In this document: positions 38,219 to 46,916 of the stretch, one piece after another
How the letters are laid out: every line of letters begins with the position of its first letter
Position numbering within the stretch: position 1 is the first letter of the stretch
NCBI GenBank assembly: GCA_019635355.1
Contig: JAHBZQ010000001.1
Coordinates: 2,914,001 to 2,978,000 of the forward strand
DNA: 64,000 nt
DNA from: Rhizobacter sp.
GTDB taxonomy: Bacteria; Pseudomonadota; Gammaproteobacteria; Burkholderiales; Burkholderiaceae_C
Direction: 5' to 3'
Translations under genes and position numbers: made by a program
The notes under the pieces: generated by a model
Database searches by the model: none
Told to the model about the DNA's origin: nothing
The model's input: the letters and a program-made list of their open reading frames with translations, nothing else

Positions 38219-38282
38219 GGGGCGCGATTGTGCCAGCCCACCCGCCAGTCCCCGCCGACGAGGCCGCTGCACAATGCGCAGC

Positions 38283-39338
38283 ATGAGCATCCAGACCGAT
38301 GATTTCGCCCCGTCACGACGCGTCGTGAGCGCCGCGCCCGCCTCGCCCAACGAAGAGGCGATCGAGCGTGCGCTGCGCCCCAAGGGCCTGGCCGAATACG
38401 TGGGCCAGGCCAAGGCGCGCGAGCAGCTGGAGATCTTCATCGGCGCCGCGCAGAAGCGAAAGGAAGCGCTCGACCACGTGCTGCTCTTCGGCCCGCCCGG
38501 CCTGGGCAAGACCACGCTCTCGCACATCATCGCCAACGAGCTCGGCGTGAACCTGCGCCAGACCTCCGGCCCCGTGCTCGAGAAGCCGAAAGACCTGGCG
38601 GCCATCCTCACCAACCTCGAGAAGAACGACGTGCTCTTCATCGACGAGATCCACCGGCTCTCGCCGGTCGTCGAAGAGATCCTCTACCCCGCCCTCGAGG
38701 ACTACCAGATCGACATCATGATCGGCGAGGGCCCCGCCGCGCGCAGCATCAAGCTCGACCTGCAGCCCTTCACGCTGGTGGGCGCCACCACGCGCGCCGG
38801 CATGCTGACCAACCCGCTGCGCGACCGCTTCGGCATCGTGGCGCGGCTCGAGTTCTACACCTCGGAAGAACTCGCGCGCATCGTGCACCGCTCGGCCGGC
38901 CTGCTCGACGTGGCCGCCGACCCCGAAGGTGCCTTCGAGATCGCCCGCCGCTCGCGCGGCACGCCACGCATCGCCAACCGCCTCTTGCGCCGCGTGCGCG
39001 ACTACGCCGACGTGAAGGGCGACGGCCGCATCACCAAGGCCATCGCCGACAAGGCGCTCGCGATGCTCGACGTCGACCCGCAAGGCTTCGACGTGATGGA
39101 CCGCAAGCTGCTCGAAGCGGTGATCCACCGCTTCGACGGCGGCCCGGTGGGCCTCGACAACGTGGCCGCCGCCATCGGCGAAGAGGCCGGCACCATCGAA
39201 GACGTGATCGAGCCCTATCTCATCCAGCAAGGCTTCCTGCAGCGCACGCCGCGCGGGCGCATCGCCACGCTCGCCGCCTACCGGCACCTGGGGGTCGCGC
39301 CGCCCAAGAGCGCAGGCGACCTCTTCGACGCCGGCTGA
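38283..39338 (+). CDS. ruvB: Holliday junction branch-migration ATPase RuvB
   Basis: 351 residues. Walker A is GPPGLGKT (70-77), Walker B with DEIH (121-124), then sensor and winged-helix domain (VDPQGFDVMDRKLLEAVIHRFDGGPVGLDN). It pumps DNA through the RuvA-bound junction. ATG 38283 is preferred to an ATG three codons upstream. Its promoter must lie in the divergent 64-bp space shared with the DUF2946 gene, because it is separated from ruvA. Confidence 0.98.
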   Translation: MSIQTDDFAPSRRVVSAAPASPNEEAIERALRPKGLAEYVGQAKAREQLEIFIGAAQKRKEALDHVLLFGPPGLGKTTLSHIIANELGVNLRQTSGPVLEKPKDLAAILTNLEKNDVLFIDEIHRLSPVVEEILYPALEDYQIDIMIGEGPAARSIKLDLQPFTLVGATTRAGMLTNPLRDRFGIVARLEFYTSEELARIVHRSAGLLDVAADPEGAFEIARRSRGTPRIANRLLRRVRDYADVKGDGRITKAIADKALAMLDVDPQGFDVMDRKLLEAVIHRFDGGPVGLDNVAAAIGEEAGTIEDVIEPYLIQQGFLQRTPRGRIATLAAYRHLGVAPPKSAGDLFDAG

Positions 39339-39344
39339 GCCGCC

Positions 39345-40793
39345 TCAGGCCAGCGGCAGCCGCAGCGTGACGAGCGCCCCGCCCAGCCGGGGCGATTCGC
39401 CGATGACGACGCTGCCGCCGTGAATCTCGACGATGCGCTTGACGATCGCCAGGCCCAGCCCCGCGCCGGGCGCGCTGCTGCGGTCGACCCGCACGAAGCG
39501 CGCGAACACCCGCTCGCGCATCTTGGGCGGCACGCCCGGGCCGCTGTCGTGCACCAGCCACTGCGCTTGGCCGTCACCCGCCTCCGCGACGGCCTCGATC
39601 AGCACCTCGCCGCCGGGTGGGGTGTGCACCAGCGCGTTCTCGATCAGGTTGCGCAGCACCACCGCCAGCGCATCGTGGTTGCCGCGCACGCTCACCAGCG
39701 GGCGGCCCGGGCTCCAGTGCAGGCGGATGCCTTTCTCCTCGGCGAGCGGCGCCACGCCCGCCCACACCGAGGTCGCCAGCTCCCACAGGTCGACCGTCTC
39801 GTGCAAGGCGAACTGCGAGGGGTCGCGGTCGTAGCGGGCCAGGGCCAGCAGCTGGCCGATCAGCGTGGTCGAGCGATCGATGGCCACGTCCATCTGCTGC
39901 AGCGCTTCGCGCCGCTCTTCGGCGCTGCGTGCGCGCTGCGCGTTGCGCACCAGGATCTTCAGGCCTGAGAGCGGCGTGCGCAGCTCGTGCGCCGCATCGC
40001 TCGTGAAACGCTGCTCGTAGCGCAGCGTCTGGCTCATGCGGCGCATGAGGCCGTTGAAGGCGCCGATCACCGGGGCGAGCTCGGCCGGTTGCCCGTCCAG
40101 CTCGACCGGCGAGAGGTCGGCGGCCGACTTGCCGGCCAGCGCTTCGGCGGTGTCGTTCAAGGGCGCGAAGGCCTGGTCGAGCTGGCGGCGGATCAGCAGC
40201 AGGAACACGCACAACGCCGACAGCATGCCGATGCACAGCGCGAGCGACACCCACAGCCCGTAGTGCTGGTGGCGCTCGGGGCTGGCGGCCATCTGGATCT
40301 GGAAGCTGCGGTCGCGGTTCCAGGTGTTGTAGGTGCGCAGGGGCTGCCCGTCGAGCACGGTGTCGCCGAAGCCGGCCGCGCCCGGCGCCAGCGGCGTCTG
40401 GGCGGGCGCGTTGGCACTGCGGTAGCCCAGCACCCCGCCCTGCTGCCAGACCTGGTAGACGATCTTGTCGCTGAAGACCTCGTCGGTGTCGTCGCTCACG
40501 TCACCGCCGCCGGTGCGCTGGATCTCGGCCAGCTCGTGGTCGGCGAAGGCGAGCGCCATGTGCGCCAGCTCGCGCAGCGAGGCGTCGAACATCGCATCGG
40601 ACTCATGCCGTGCCAGCGCCACGATGGTGAGCGTGACCACCAGCCAGGTCAGTCCCGACACCAGCGCGATGCTGCGCAGGCAGCGGTACTTGAGGCTGCG
40701 CGGCGCGGCGAGGAAACGCCGCCAGGCGCTTTCAGGCTCGGCGCGGGGTGCCGGGTGCCCGGCCTCAGAGGGGGATGAGGTAGCCGTTGCCAT
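39345..40793 (-). CDS. Sensor histidine kinase, EnvZ/OmpR type
   Basis: 482 residues. Two membrane helices (about 42-62 and 180-202) enclose a periplasmic sensor; a HAMP-like linker follows. HisKA carries His269 in AAHELRTPLSGLK, and the ATPase has the N box LRNLIENALVHTPPGG, DSGPGVP and GAGLGLAIVKRI. The start ATG lies 29 bases inside the regulator gene, implying coupling. It is convergent with ruvB (six bases apart). It probably controls the divergent cytochrome/flavoprotein genes. Confidence 0.92.
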   Translation of the reverse strand: MATATSSPSEAGHPAPRAEPESAWRRFLAAPRSLKYRCLRSIALVSGLTWLVVTLTIVALARHESDAMFDASLRELAHMALAFADHELAEIQRTGGGDVSDDTDEVFSDKIVYQVWQQGGVLGYRSANAPAQTPLAPGAAGFGDTVLDGQPLRTYNTWNRDRSFQIQMAASPERHQHYGLWVSLALCIGMLSALCVFLLLIRRQLDQAFAPLNDTAEALAGKSAADLSPVELDGQPAELAPVIGAFNGLMRRMSQTLRYEQRFTSDAAHELRTPLSGLKILVRNAQRARSAEERREALQQMDVAIDRSTTLIGQLLALARYDRDPSQFALHETVDLWELATSVWAGVAPLAEEKGIRLHWSPGRPLVSVRGNHDALAVVLRNLIENALVHTPPGGEVLIEAVAEAGDGQAQWLVHDSGPGVPPKMRERVFARFVRVDRSSAPGAGLGLAIVKRIVEIHGGSVVIGESPRLGGALVTLRLPLA

Positions 40794-41421
40794 GCAGCGT
40801 CTGGATGAAATCGCGCCCGAGCTTCTTGCGCAGCTTGTGGATGTAGACCTCGGCCGAGTTGCCTTCGACCTCGCCGCCCCAGGCACCCAGCTGCTCTTCG
40901 ATGCGCTGGCGCGGCACGGGTTTGCCGGCCGATTCCATCAGCAGGCGCAGCACGGTGAACTCGCGCCCGGTGAGCCAGAGCGGCAGGCCGTCGCGGGTGG
41001 CCCGGTGGTCGCGCAGGTCGATCTCGACGCCGCGGCAGGCCAGCACCGCGCCGGGCACGCCGTGCGAGCGGCGGGTGACGGCGCGCAGGCGGGCCAGCAG
41101 TTCGTCGAGGTCGAAGGGCTTGCCGAGGTAGTCGTCGGCACCGAGGTCGAGCCCACGCACGCGGTGCGGCACGTCGCTCAAGGCGGTGACGATGATCACC
41201 GGCACGCGCCAGTCGGTCTGGCGGATGCGGTGCAGCACGTCGAGCCCGGGCAGGCCGGGCAGGTCGAGGTCGAGCACGAGCGCCGCGTAGTCGCCCTGGC
41301 GGAAGGCGGTGTAGGTGTCGATGCCGTCGCGCGTCCAGGCCACGTCGAGGCCTTCGCGGCTCAGGCCCACCCGCAGCGCCTGGCCCAGCACCGGGTCGTC
41401 TTCGGCGAGCAAAACACGCAT
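40765..41421 (-). CDS. Response regulator, OmpR/PhoB family
   Basis: 218 residues. The receiver domain has Glu7/Asp8/Asp9 and the phosphorylation site Asp51 (LDLDLPGLPG), with the conserved lysine in LGKPF. The C-terminal winged helix carries LTGREFTVLRLLMES and NSAEVYIHKLRKKL. Partner of the kinase with which it overlaps. The divergent intergenic space to the cytochrome gene is the likely target. Confidence 0.96.
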   Translation of the reverse strand: MRVLLAEDDPVLGQALRVGLSREGLDVAWTRDGIDTYTAFRQGDYAALVLDLDLPGLPGLDVLHRIRQTDWRVPVIIVTALSDVPHRVRGLDLGADDYLGKPFDLDELLARLRAVTRRSHGVPGAVLACRGVEIDLRDHRATRDGLPLWLTGREFTVLRLLMESAGKPVPRQRIEEQLGAWGGEVEGNSAEVYIHKLRKKLGRDFIQTLHGNGYLIPL

Positions 41422-41650
41422 GTCCAGCGTCTCCTTCGGGTGGGCAGGCCTCACGGCACACCAAGTTACATCCACTTACTTTTATGAAACCGCGGCGCGC
41501 CGACCACTAATGCACGCATGTGCACTTCTACCCTAGATTCAATCTGACAGGGGCCCCGTTCAAGCGAAAAGTTGAGCGGGCTTCCTGGGTGAAGGGGGTC
41601 CACGCGGCCCCTTTCCTTCCACAAAAAAGCACGCCGTGCAGGAGACACCC
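41422..41650. promoter_or_regulatory. Divergent control region between the two-component system and the cytochrome operon
   Basis: 229 bp, the probable control region for both sides. It contains an inverted repeat TGCAC-N4-GTGCA at 41511-41524, and a leader hairpin AAGGGG/CCCCTT (41592-41597 with 41608-41613). The stretch 41461-41535 is notably AT-richer than the neighbourhood (ttacatccacttactttt), as a promoter would be. A GGAGA ribosome site stands before the cytochrome start. Assignments are inferred. Confidence 0.45.
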
Positions 41651-43312
41651 ATGACCCGCCAAGCCACGTCCGCCAAGACCCCGCCAGGCCCCTCCACCGA
41701 GGCCTCGCCGCGCAGCGACACCCCCACCTTCGTCATCCACTGGCTGATGGTCGTCGGCCTGGCCGTGAGCCTGCTGACCGGCCTGCGCATCGCCGACAGC
41801 GACGGCCGCCTCGGCTGGCGCTGGATCGAGCCACTGCTGTTGCAGGGCGACGTGGGCCGTTGGCACGTGTGGAGCGCCTACCTGCTGCTCGCCGCCGCCA
41901 GCGCCTACGTGGCGCTGCTGTGGCGCGGCGCGCTCGGCGGGCGGGTGAAGCTGATGCCGGCCAGCCTCACCGCCACCGACCCGGCGCAGCGCCGCCGCGG
42001 CTGGAACCGGCTGCTCTACTGGGTCGCCTTCGCCCTGCTCGCGGTGGCCGGCGCCAGCGGCGCGCTGATGTACTTCGCCGCCGGCCGCCTGCCCGAGCCG
42101 CTGCTGGCCAACGTGCACCAGGCCGCCGCCTGGGGTTTCGTGGCCTACGTCGGCCTGCACGTGGCCGCGCAGCTCTGGCTGGGCGGCGTGGCGCAGCTGC
42201 TGAAGATCCTGCGCCCGCGCATGGCCTACGGTGCGGCAGGTCTCGCGGCGATGGGCGTGGCCGGGGCCGCATGGGCAGTGCTGGCCGGCGGCGAGCGGGT
42301 CGCCACCTCGGAGCTGCACATGCGCCGCGTGGCGGTGCTGCCGGTGGTCGACGGCCTGCCCGACGACGCAGCCTGGAAAGACGCCCCCGCCGTGACCGTG
42401 CACACCACCCGCGGCGCCAACTTCCCGCACGGTGAGACACCGGTCACGATCCGCGCGGTGCGCGACGCGACCGACGCGGTCTTCCTCTTCGAATGGCCCG
42501 ACAGCACCCGCAGCCACAAGCACCTGCCGCTCGTGAAGACGGCGCAGGGCTGGCAGGTGAAGGAATCGCGCTACGCGAAGAACGACGAAGACGACTACTA
42601 CGAAGACAAGTTCGGCGTGATGTTCTCGCGCCTGGCCAGCATGGGCGGTGGGGCGGCGCAACTCGGCCCGCACCCGCTGCCCGGCAAGCCCGCGCCGGTG
42701 GCCGGCCGCGGCCTGCACGCCACCACCGACGGCAGCATCGTCGACGTGTGGCACTGGAAGAGCGTGCGCTCGGGCGGCCTCGGCCAGATCGACGACAACT
42801 ACTTCGGCCCACCCCTGCCCGCCGAAACCGGCAAGCGCTACACCGGCGGCTACACCCAAGACCCCAAGCAGTCGGGCGGCTTCGACCAGAACTGGGACAA
42901 GATCCCCGGCAGCCCCTACGTGCGGCCCAAGTTCCTGCCGCGCGACATGGCCGCCCTGCAGGCCCGCCTCGGCCCGATCGACCTGAGCCCCACCCACGGC
43001 GACACCCAGCTGCTCGCGATGCACAAGGCCGAGACCGTGCCCTACAGCGCCGAGCTCGACACCTACCCGGTGGGCACGGTGCTGCCCTCGGTGGTGCTGG
43101 AAGCGCCCTTCACCGGCGACCGCGGTGACGTGGCCGCCGTGGGCACCTGGAAAGACGGCCGCTGGCGCCTCGAAGCCCGCCGCAAGCTCGACACGCACTC
43201 CGCCTACGACCTGCCCTTCGAGACCGGCCTGTCGGTGTGGGTCTCGGCCTTCGACCACAGCCAGGCCCGCCACACGCGGCACACGCACCCCGTGCGCCTG
43301 GTGCTCGACTGA
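41651..43312 (+). CDS. Cytochrome b561-like / ethylbenzene-dehydrogenase-type haem domain fusion
   Basis: 553 residues. Residues ~25-212 form a four- to five-helix cytochrome b domain with histidines His30, His72, His156 and His170 placed to bind two b haems. From about 225 to the end there is a periplasmic domain of the EB_dh (ethylbenzene dehydrogenase gamma subunit, DOMON-like) class, with markers VAVLPVVDGLPDDAAWKDAP, VFLFEWPDSTRSHKH and a WHWKSVR segment. The fusion resembles a membrane-anchored haem reductase or electron donor. It is followed by a ferredoxin/flavoprotein reductase and controlled by a neighbouring two-component system; substrate unknown. Confidence 0.8.
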   Translation: MTRQATSAKTPPGPSTEASPRSDTPTFVIHWLMVVGLAVSLLTGLRIADSDGRLGWRWIEPLLLQGDVGRWHVWSAYLLLAAASAYVALLWRGALGGRVKLMPASLTATDPAQRRRGWNRLLYWVAFALLAVAGASGALMYFAAGRLPEPLLANVHQAAAWGFVAYVGLHVAAQLWLGGVAQLLKILRPRMAYGAAGLAAMGVAGAAWAVLAGGERVATSELHMRRVAVLPVVDGLPDDAAWKDAPAVTVHTTRGANFPHGETPVTIRAVRDATDAVFLFEWPDSTRSHKHLPLVKTAQGWQVKESRYAKNDEDDYYEDKFGVMFSRLASMGGGAAQLGPHPLPGKPAPVAGRGLHATTDGSIVDVWHWKSVRSGGLGQIDDNYFGPPLPAETGKRYTGGYTQDPKQSGGFDQNWDKIPGSPYVRPKFLPRDMAALQARLGPIDLSPTHGDTQLLAMHKAETVPYSAELDTYPVGTVLPSVVLEAPFTGDRGDVAAVGTWKDGRWRLEARRKLDTHSAYDLPFETGLSVWVSAFDHSQARHTRHTHPVRLVLD

Positions 43313-43332
43313 CCCGCCGCAGGAGCACCGAC

Positions 43333-44397
43333 ATGACGACACGACTTTCCATTCGCCAATGGGCCGCACCGGTGACGCTGCGCGACAAGCAGACGCTGCT
43401 CGAGGCCGCGCTCGCGGCCGGCGTGCCCTTCCCCCACAACTGCATGAGCGGCGAATGCGGCGAATGCAAATGCCGCGTGCTCGACGGCGAGGTGGAGCAC
43501 GGCCCTCACCTGCCCGAAGCGCTCAGTGCCGACGAACGCGCGCAAGGCCTGGTGCTCGCCTGCCGCTCGCGCGCCCGCGGGCCGGTGGCGGTGGAGTGGC
43601 TGGTGCCCGAGCGGGTGCGCCAGGCGCTGCCGCCGCCTCGCCACCTCAAGGTACGGGTGACCGAGAAGACGCGCGCGGCCCACGACGTGATCCGCCTGCG
43701 GGTGGCCGCGAGTGGCCAGGCCCTGCATTTCGAGCCTGGCCAATACGCCCGCCTGCGCGTGGGGCGGCTGCCACCGCGCAGCTACTCGATGGCCAACCTG
43801 CCGGGCGAGGGCGAGCTGGAGTTCCACATCCGCATGGTCCCGCAAGGGCTCGTGAGCGGGCACATCGCGCAGCACGTCGACGTGGGCGACACGCTGCGCC
43901 TCGAAGGCCCGTTCGGCAGCGCCACCTGGCGGGGCGTGGAGCCCGGCCCGCTGCTGCTGGTGGCCGGCGGCACCGGGCTCGCCCCCATCCTGTCGATCCT
44001 GCAGGCGGCGCTCGACGATGAGCACCCCGAGATCCACGTCTACCACGGCGTGCGCGACGAACGCGATCTCTACGACAGCGACCTGCTGATGGCCCTGCAC
44101 GCCGCCCGGCGCCTGCGCTACACGCCGGTGCTGTCGGCCCCGAGCGCGCCCACGCCGCGCCGTACCGGCCTCGTGCACGAGGTGCTGGCGCGCGACTTCC
44201 CCCGCCTCGACAGCGCCGCCCTCTACGCCGCCGGCCCGCCGCCGATGGTGGAGGCGGTGCGCGCCCACGCCCTCGCCGCGGGGCTCGATGCGCAGCACAT
44301 CGCGGCCGATGCCTTCCACCCGGCCGCACCCGCCGGCCTCGGCCTGCTGGAGCGGCTGCGCCGGCTCTTCCGCGCGCAGGTGCCCGCCGCGGCCTGA
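43333..44397 (+). CDS. 2Fe-2S ferredoxin-NAD(P)H flavin reductase
   Basis: 354 residues. The N-terminal plant-type ferredoxin domain has cysteines 37, 42, 45 and 77 (CMSGECGEC plus a distal Cys). Then comes the FAD domain with RSYSMAN, and the NAD domain with LLVAGGTGLAPILSIL and YAAGPPPMVEAV. This layout is shared with oxygenase reductases (naphthalene, phenol and methane monooxygenase reductases). It probably passes electrons from NADH to the cytochrome encoded 20 bp upstream. A basic amphipathic C-terminal tail (LLERLRRLFRAQ) may target it to the membrane. Confidence 0.9.
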   Translation: MTTRLSIRQWAAPVTLRDKQTLLEAALAAGVPFPHNCMSGECGECKCRVLDGEVEHGPHLPEALSADERAQGLVLACRSRARGPVAVEWLVPERVRQALPPPRHLKVRVTEKTRAAHDVIRLRVAASGQALHFEPGQYARLRVGRLPPRSYSMANLPGEGELEFHIRMVPQGLVSGHIAQHVDVGDTLRLEGPFGSATWRGVEPGPLLLVAGGTGLAPILSILQAALDDEHPEIHVYHGVRDERDLYDSDLLMALHAARRLRYTPVLSAPSAPTPRRTGLVHEVLARDFPRLDSAALYAAGPPPMVEAVRAHALAAGLDAQHIAADAFHPAAPAGLGLLERLRRLFRAQVPAAA

Positions 44398-44416
44398 GCC
44401 GCTGGTCGAGGGCGGC

Positions 44417-44821
44417 TCAGAGCAGGTCTTCGACCACCAGCCAGTGGTACTTCACCGCGCTGCGCGCGCCGAGGTGACGGGCGATGTCCATCGCGCGGTC
44501 GGTGTGCGGCCCGTCGGGCGCGTAGACGAGCAGCCAGCCGCAGCCTTCGCGGGCGAGCTGCTGGTAGCGGCGCATCAGCGTCACCTCGTAGCCGAAACCA
44601 GCGAGCTGGCTGGCGCGCGGCAGCATCGCGTCCATCTGCTCGCGCTCTTCGTCATGGTCGTAGAAGAGCACGTCGTCGGCGTCGAAGCCCGCGTCGTACA
44701 GGGCCTGCATCGCCTGCCGCGCGGTGGTGTCGTCGGGAAAGGCGAGCAGCACATGCCCGACCGGGTTGTAGGTGCCGAGCGACTGCGGCCGATCGGCCTT
44801 GGTCATGCGCTTGATCGCCAT
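44417..44821 (-). CDS. Hypothetical protein
   Basis: 134 residues, no signal peptide. The ATG at 44821 is chosen as an AGGAGG site lies seven bases upstream. Sequence features: GTYNPVGHVLLAFPDDTTARQAMQALYDAGFDADDVLFYDHDEEREQMDAMLPRA, which reads like a small alpha/beta protein of the general type found in stress-related 'low-complexity' families. I do not recognise the family. It is convergent with the reductase gene, 19 bp apart. Confidence 0.6.
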   Translation of the reverse strand: MAIKRMTKADRPQSLGTYNPVGHVLLAFPDDTTARQAMQALYDAGFDADDVLFYDHDEEREQMDAMLPRASQLAGFGYEVTLMRRYQQLAREGCGWLLVYAPDGPHTDRAMDIARHLGARSAVKYHWLVVEDLL

Positions 44822-44885
44822 GAAAGCCTCCTGCGGGAGCACGGGATGCTTCAACCATAGGCGAGCGATGCTTCATTTCAATCCG

Positions 44886-45206
44886 CTAATCACCCCAGCG
44901 CGTGACGAGGCCGAACCAGCACACCGCCGTCACCAGGTTCATCGGCATGGTGAGCGCGCTCGGCACGTAGAAGACCACCGACAGCCGCGGGCTCACCAGC
45001 ACCAGCTCGCAGAAGTAGGCCACGACGAAAAGCCCGACGCCGAGCACGCACCAGCGGCGCATGTAGGTGGGCAGCCAGTGGGCCTGCTCGCGGTTGTGGC
45101 GCAGCGCCGCCGCGCGGGCAAAGACGTCGCCCCGGCTGGCGTCGAAGAAGAGCCAGCCGTAGAAGAGATAGCGGTACAGCAGGGAATGGAAAGGCAAGGA
45201 CTGCAA
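44886..45206 (-). CDS. Small membrane protein of unknown function
   Basis: 106 residues with two membrane segments (about 52-68 and 78-101). The start is TTG at 45206 with a GTGGAGG site just upstream; no in-frame ATG occurs before the first helix region. The N-terminal RYLFYGWLFFDASRGDVFARAAALRHNREQAHWLP stretch is polar/aromatic. Family unknown; possibly conserved in Burkholderiales, which I cannot verify. Confidence 0.55.
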   Translation of the reverse strand: MQSLPFHSLLYRYLFYGWLFFDASRGDVFARAAALRHNREQAHWLPTYMRRWCVLGVGLFVVAYFCELVLVSPRLSVVFYVPSALTMPMNLVTAVCWFGLVTRWGD

Positions 45207-45266
45207 GGCGCCTCCACGTTCGGGGTTTGACCGTGGGCGGCAAGGCGGGTTCCTGCCCGCGGTCGG

Positions 45267-45689
45267 TCACTTGCCCTTGCTGTTCACCGTCTTGAACCCG
45301 TCGAGGTCCACCTTGTGCTTGGCGCCTTGCGTGACGCTGGAGATGACCGGATTCTGTGTGCCGGTGAACCAGCAGGCCACGTGGTAGACCGTGCCCCGAA
45401 AGCCGAGCGTCAGGTGGCACTCCTGCATGAGCGCGTTGTCGGGGTTGGCGGTCTGATGGAAGCCCTTGATCACCCACAGCACTTCGGTGTCGTGCACGGC
45501 GACGGCGTTCATGGCCAGGCCGTCCACCTGTTTCGAGCAGGCCTTCAGCAAGCCGCTGATGACCGTCTCCTTGGCGTTCCAGCCGGCCATCCGGCCGCCG
45601 GGGTTGCCGAGGAGTTCAGCGTTGTTCCAGGCCCTGCCGCCTGTGTAGCTGGTGAGGTCTGGGTGCGTGCCGTCATGGAACTTGATCAT
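45267..45689 (-). CDS. Hypothetical protein
   Basis: 140 residues, no export signal. Composition is that of a globular alpha/beta protein with three cysteines. Motif-like segments are GGRAWNNAELLGNPGGRMAGWNAKE and MQECHLTLGFRGTVYHVACWF. I cannot assign a family. A plausible alternative is a SnoaL/NTF2-like fold, but no diagnostic residues are visible. It precedes the small membrane protein on the same strand with a 60-bp gap. Confidence 0.55.
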   Translation of the reverse strand: MIKFHDGTHPDLTSYTGGRAWNNAELLGNPGGRMAGWNAKETVISGLLKACSKQVDGLAMNAVAVHDTEVLWVIKGFHQTANPDNALMQECHLTLGFRGTVYHVACWFTGTQNPVISSVTQGAKHKVDLDGFKTVNSKGK

Positions 45690-45771
45690 GGGTGTCTCCC
45701 GTGCAATGTGATGCCCGGAAGTTAATCAGCCCGCACCCACACCCCAAGTGGCGAACGTCACCTCGCGCGTG

Positions 45772-46845
45772 TCATGGGTGTTGCCGCTCGCTGATCCAGC
45801 CGACCCCGCACAGGCCGAGCACGACGCCCACCACCCCCACCACCTGCTGCGGCAGGCTCAGGGTGTGGGCGTTCCACAGCAAGAGCGAGGTCACGCCGAG
45901 CAGGGCGACGAAGAGGCCGGCCGACACCCACTGCGCGCCGCGCGACATCGGCGGGTCGTAGCGCTGCACCTGCGCGATGTCGAACGCCGGCTTGGGAAAC
46001 CGCGCCGCCACGTCGGCCGGCCGCCAGCCGGGGTGCTTGAACCACACGCGCAGCTTGTCGCCCCAATGCTTCGCGTGCCACGCGTCCTTGAAGAGCTCGG
46101 TGTAGTACTGCAGGTTGGCCCACACCGGGTTCCAGCTGCGCAGCGGGCCGCGAGTGCCGTAGACGATGGGCTCACGGTCGTCTTCCTCGATGAAGCTGCC
46201 GAAGAGGCGGTCCCAGACGATGAAGATGCCGCCGTAGTTCTTGTCGAGGTAGCGGTCGTTGACCGCGTGGTGCACGCGGTGGTTGCTCGGCGCGCAGAAC
46301 CAGCGGTCGAACCAGCCGAGCTTGCCGATGTGCTGCGTGTGCACCCAGTACTGGTAGAGCAGGTCGATCAAGGCCACCACGCCGAAGACGAGCGGCGGAA
46401 AGCCCAGCACCGCCATCGGCAGGTAGAAGAGCCAGCCGCCCACCCAGCCGCTGCCGGTCTGCCGCAAGGCGGTGGACAGGTTGTAGTCCTCGCTCTGGTG
46501 GTGCACCACGTGCGCCGCCCAGAAAAGCGCGACCGTGTGGCCGAGGCGGTGATGCCAGTAGTAGCAGAAGTCGTAGAGCACGAGGCCTGCGACCCACACC
46601 CACGCGTCTTTCGCCGACAGCTGCCACAGCGAGGCGTGCTCGAACACGAGTGCGTAGAGCCACAGCGTGAAGAGCTTCGCGAAGAGGTCGACCAGCTGGC
46701 TGATGATCCCGAGGCCGATGCTGTTCATCGCATCGTTGAGCCGGTAGGTGTTGCGGCCACGCTTGAGGCCGACGAGGAACTCGATTCCGATCAGCAGCAG
46801 GAAGACCGGCGTCGCGAGGACGATCACTTGGGCGGGGGTGAGCAT
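45772..46845 (-). CDS. Sterol desaturase/fatty acid hydroxylase family protein
   Basis: 357 residues, several membrane helices. The three histidine boxes that hold the di-iron centre are HHRLGH, HVVHHQSEDYN and HRVHHAVND. Members hydroxylate or desaturate lipids; bacterial substrates include ornithine lipids, hopanoids and fatty acids. The long C-terminal extension (from about residue 240) is partly hydrophobic. The OlsB-like gene at the window start makes an ornithine-lipid role imaginable, but the genes are far apart. Confidence 0.9.
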   Translation of the reverse strand: MLTPAQVIVLATPVFLLLIGIEFLVGLKRGRNTYRLNDAMNSIGLGIISQLVDLFAKLFTLWLYALVFEHASLWQLSAKDAWVWVAGLVLYDFCYYWHHRLGHTVALFWAAHVVHHQSEDYNLSTALRQTGSGWVGGWLFYLPMAVLGFPPLVFGVVALIDLLYQYWVHTQHIGKLGWFDRWFCAPSNHRVHHAVNDRYLDKNYGGIFIVWDRLFGSFIEEDDREPIVYGTRGPLRSWNPVWANLQYYTELFKDAWHAKHWGDKLRVWFKHPGWRPADVAARFPKPAFDIAQVQRYDPPMSRGAQWVSAGLFVALLGVTSLLLWNAHTLSLPQQVVGVVGVVLGLCGVGWISERQHP

Positions 46846-46916
46846 CCGCTCATGGTGCCGCCCGCGCCTCGAGGCGCAAGCGGGGCATCCCGTGTTTGGA
46901 GAGATCCCCCCAGGCC

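Noticed and set aside
37829..38641. Longer version of the DUF2946 protein extending over ruvB
   Set aside because: The extra N terminus lies antisense to the RuvB coding region and would move the membrane helix inside the protein.
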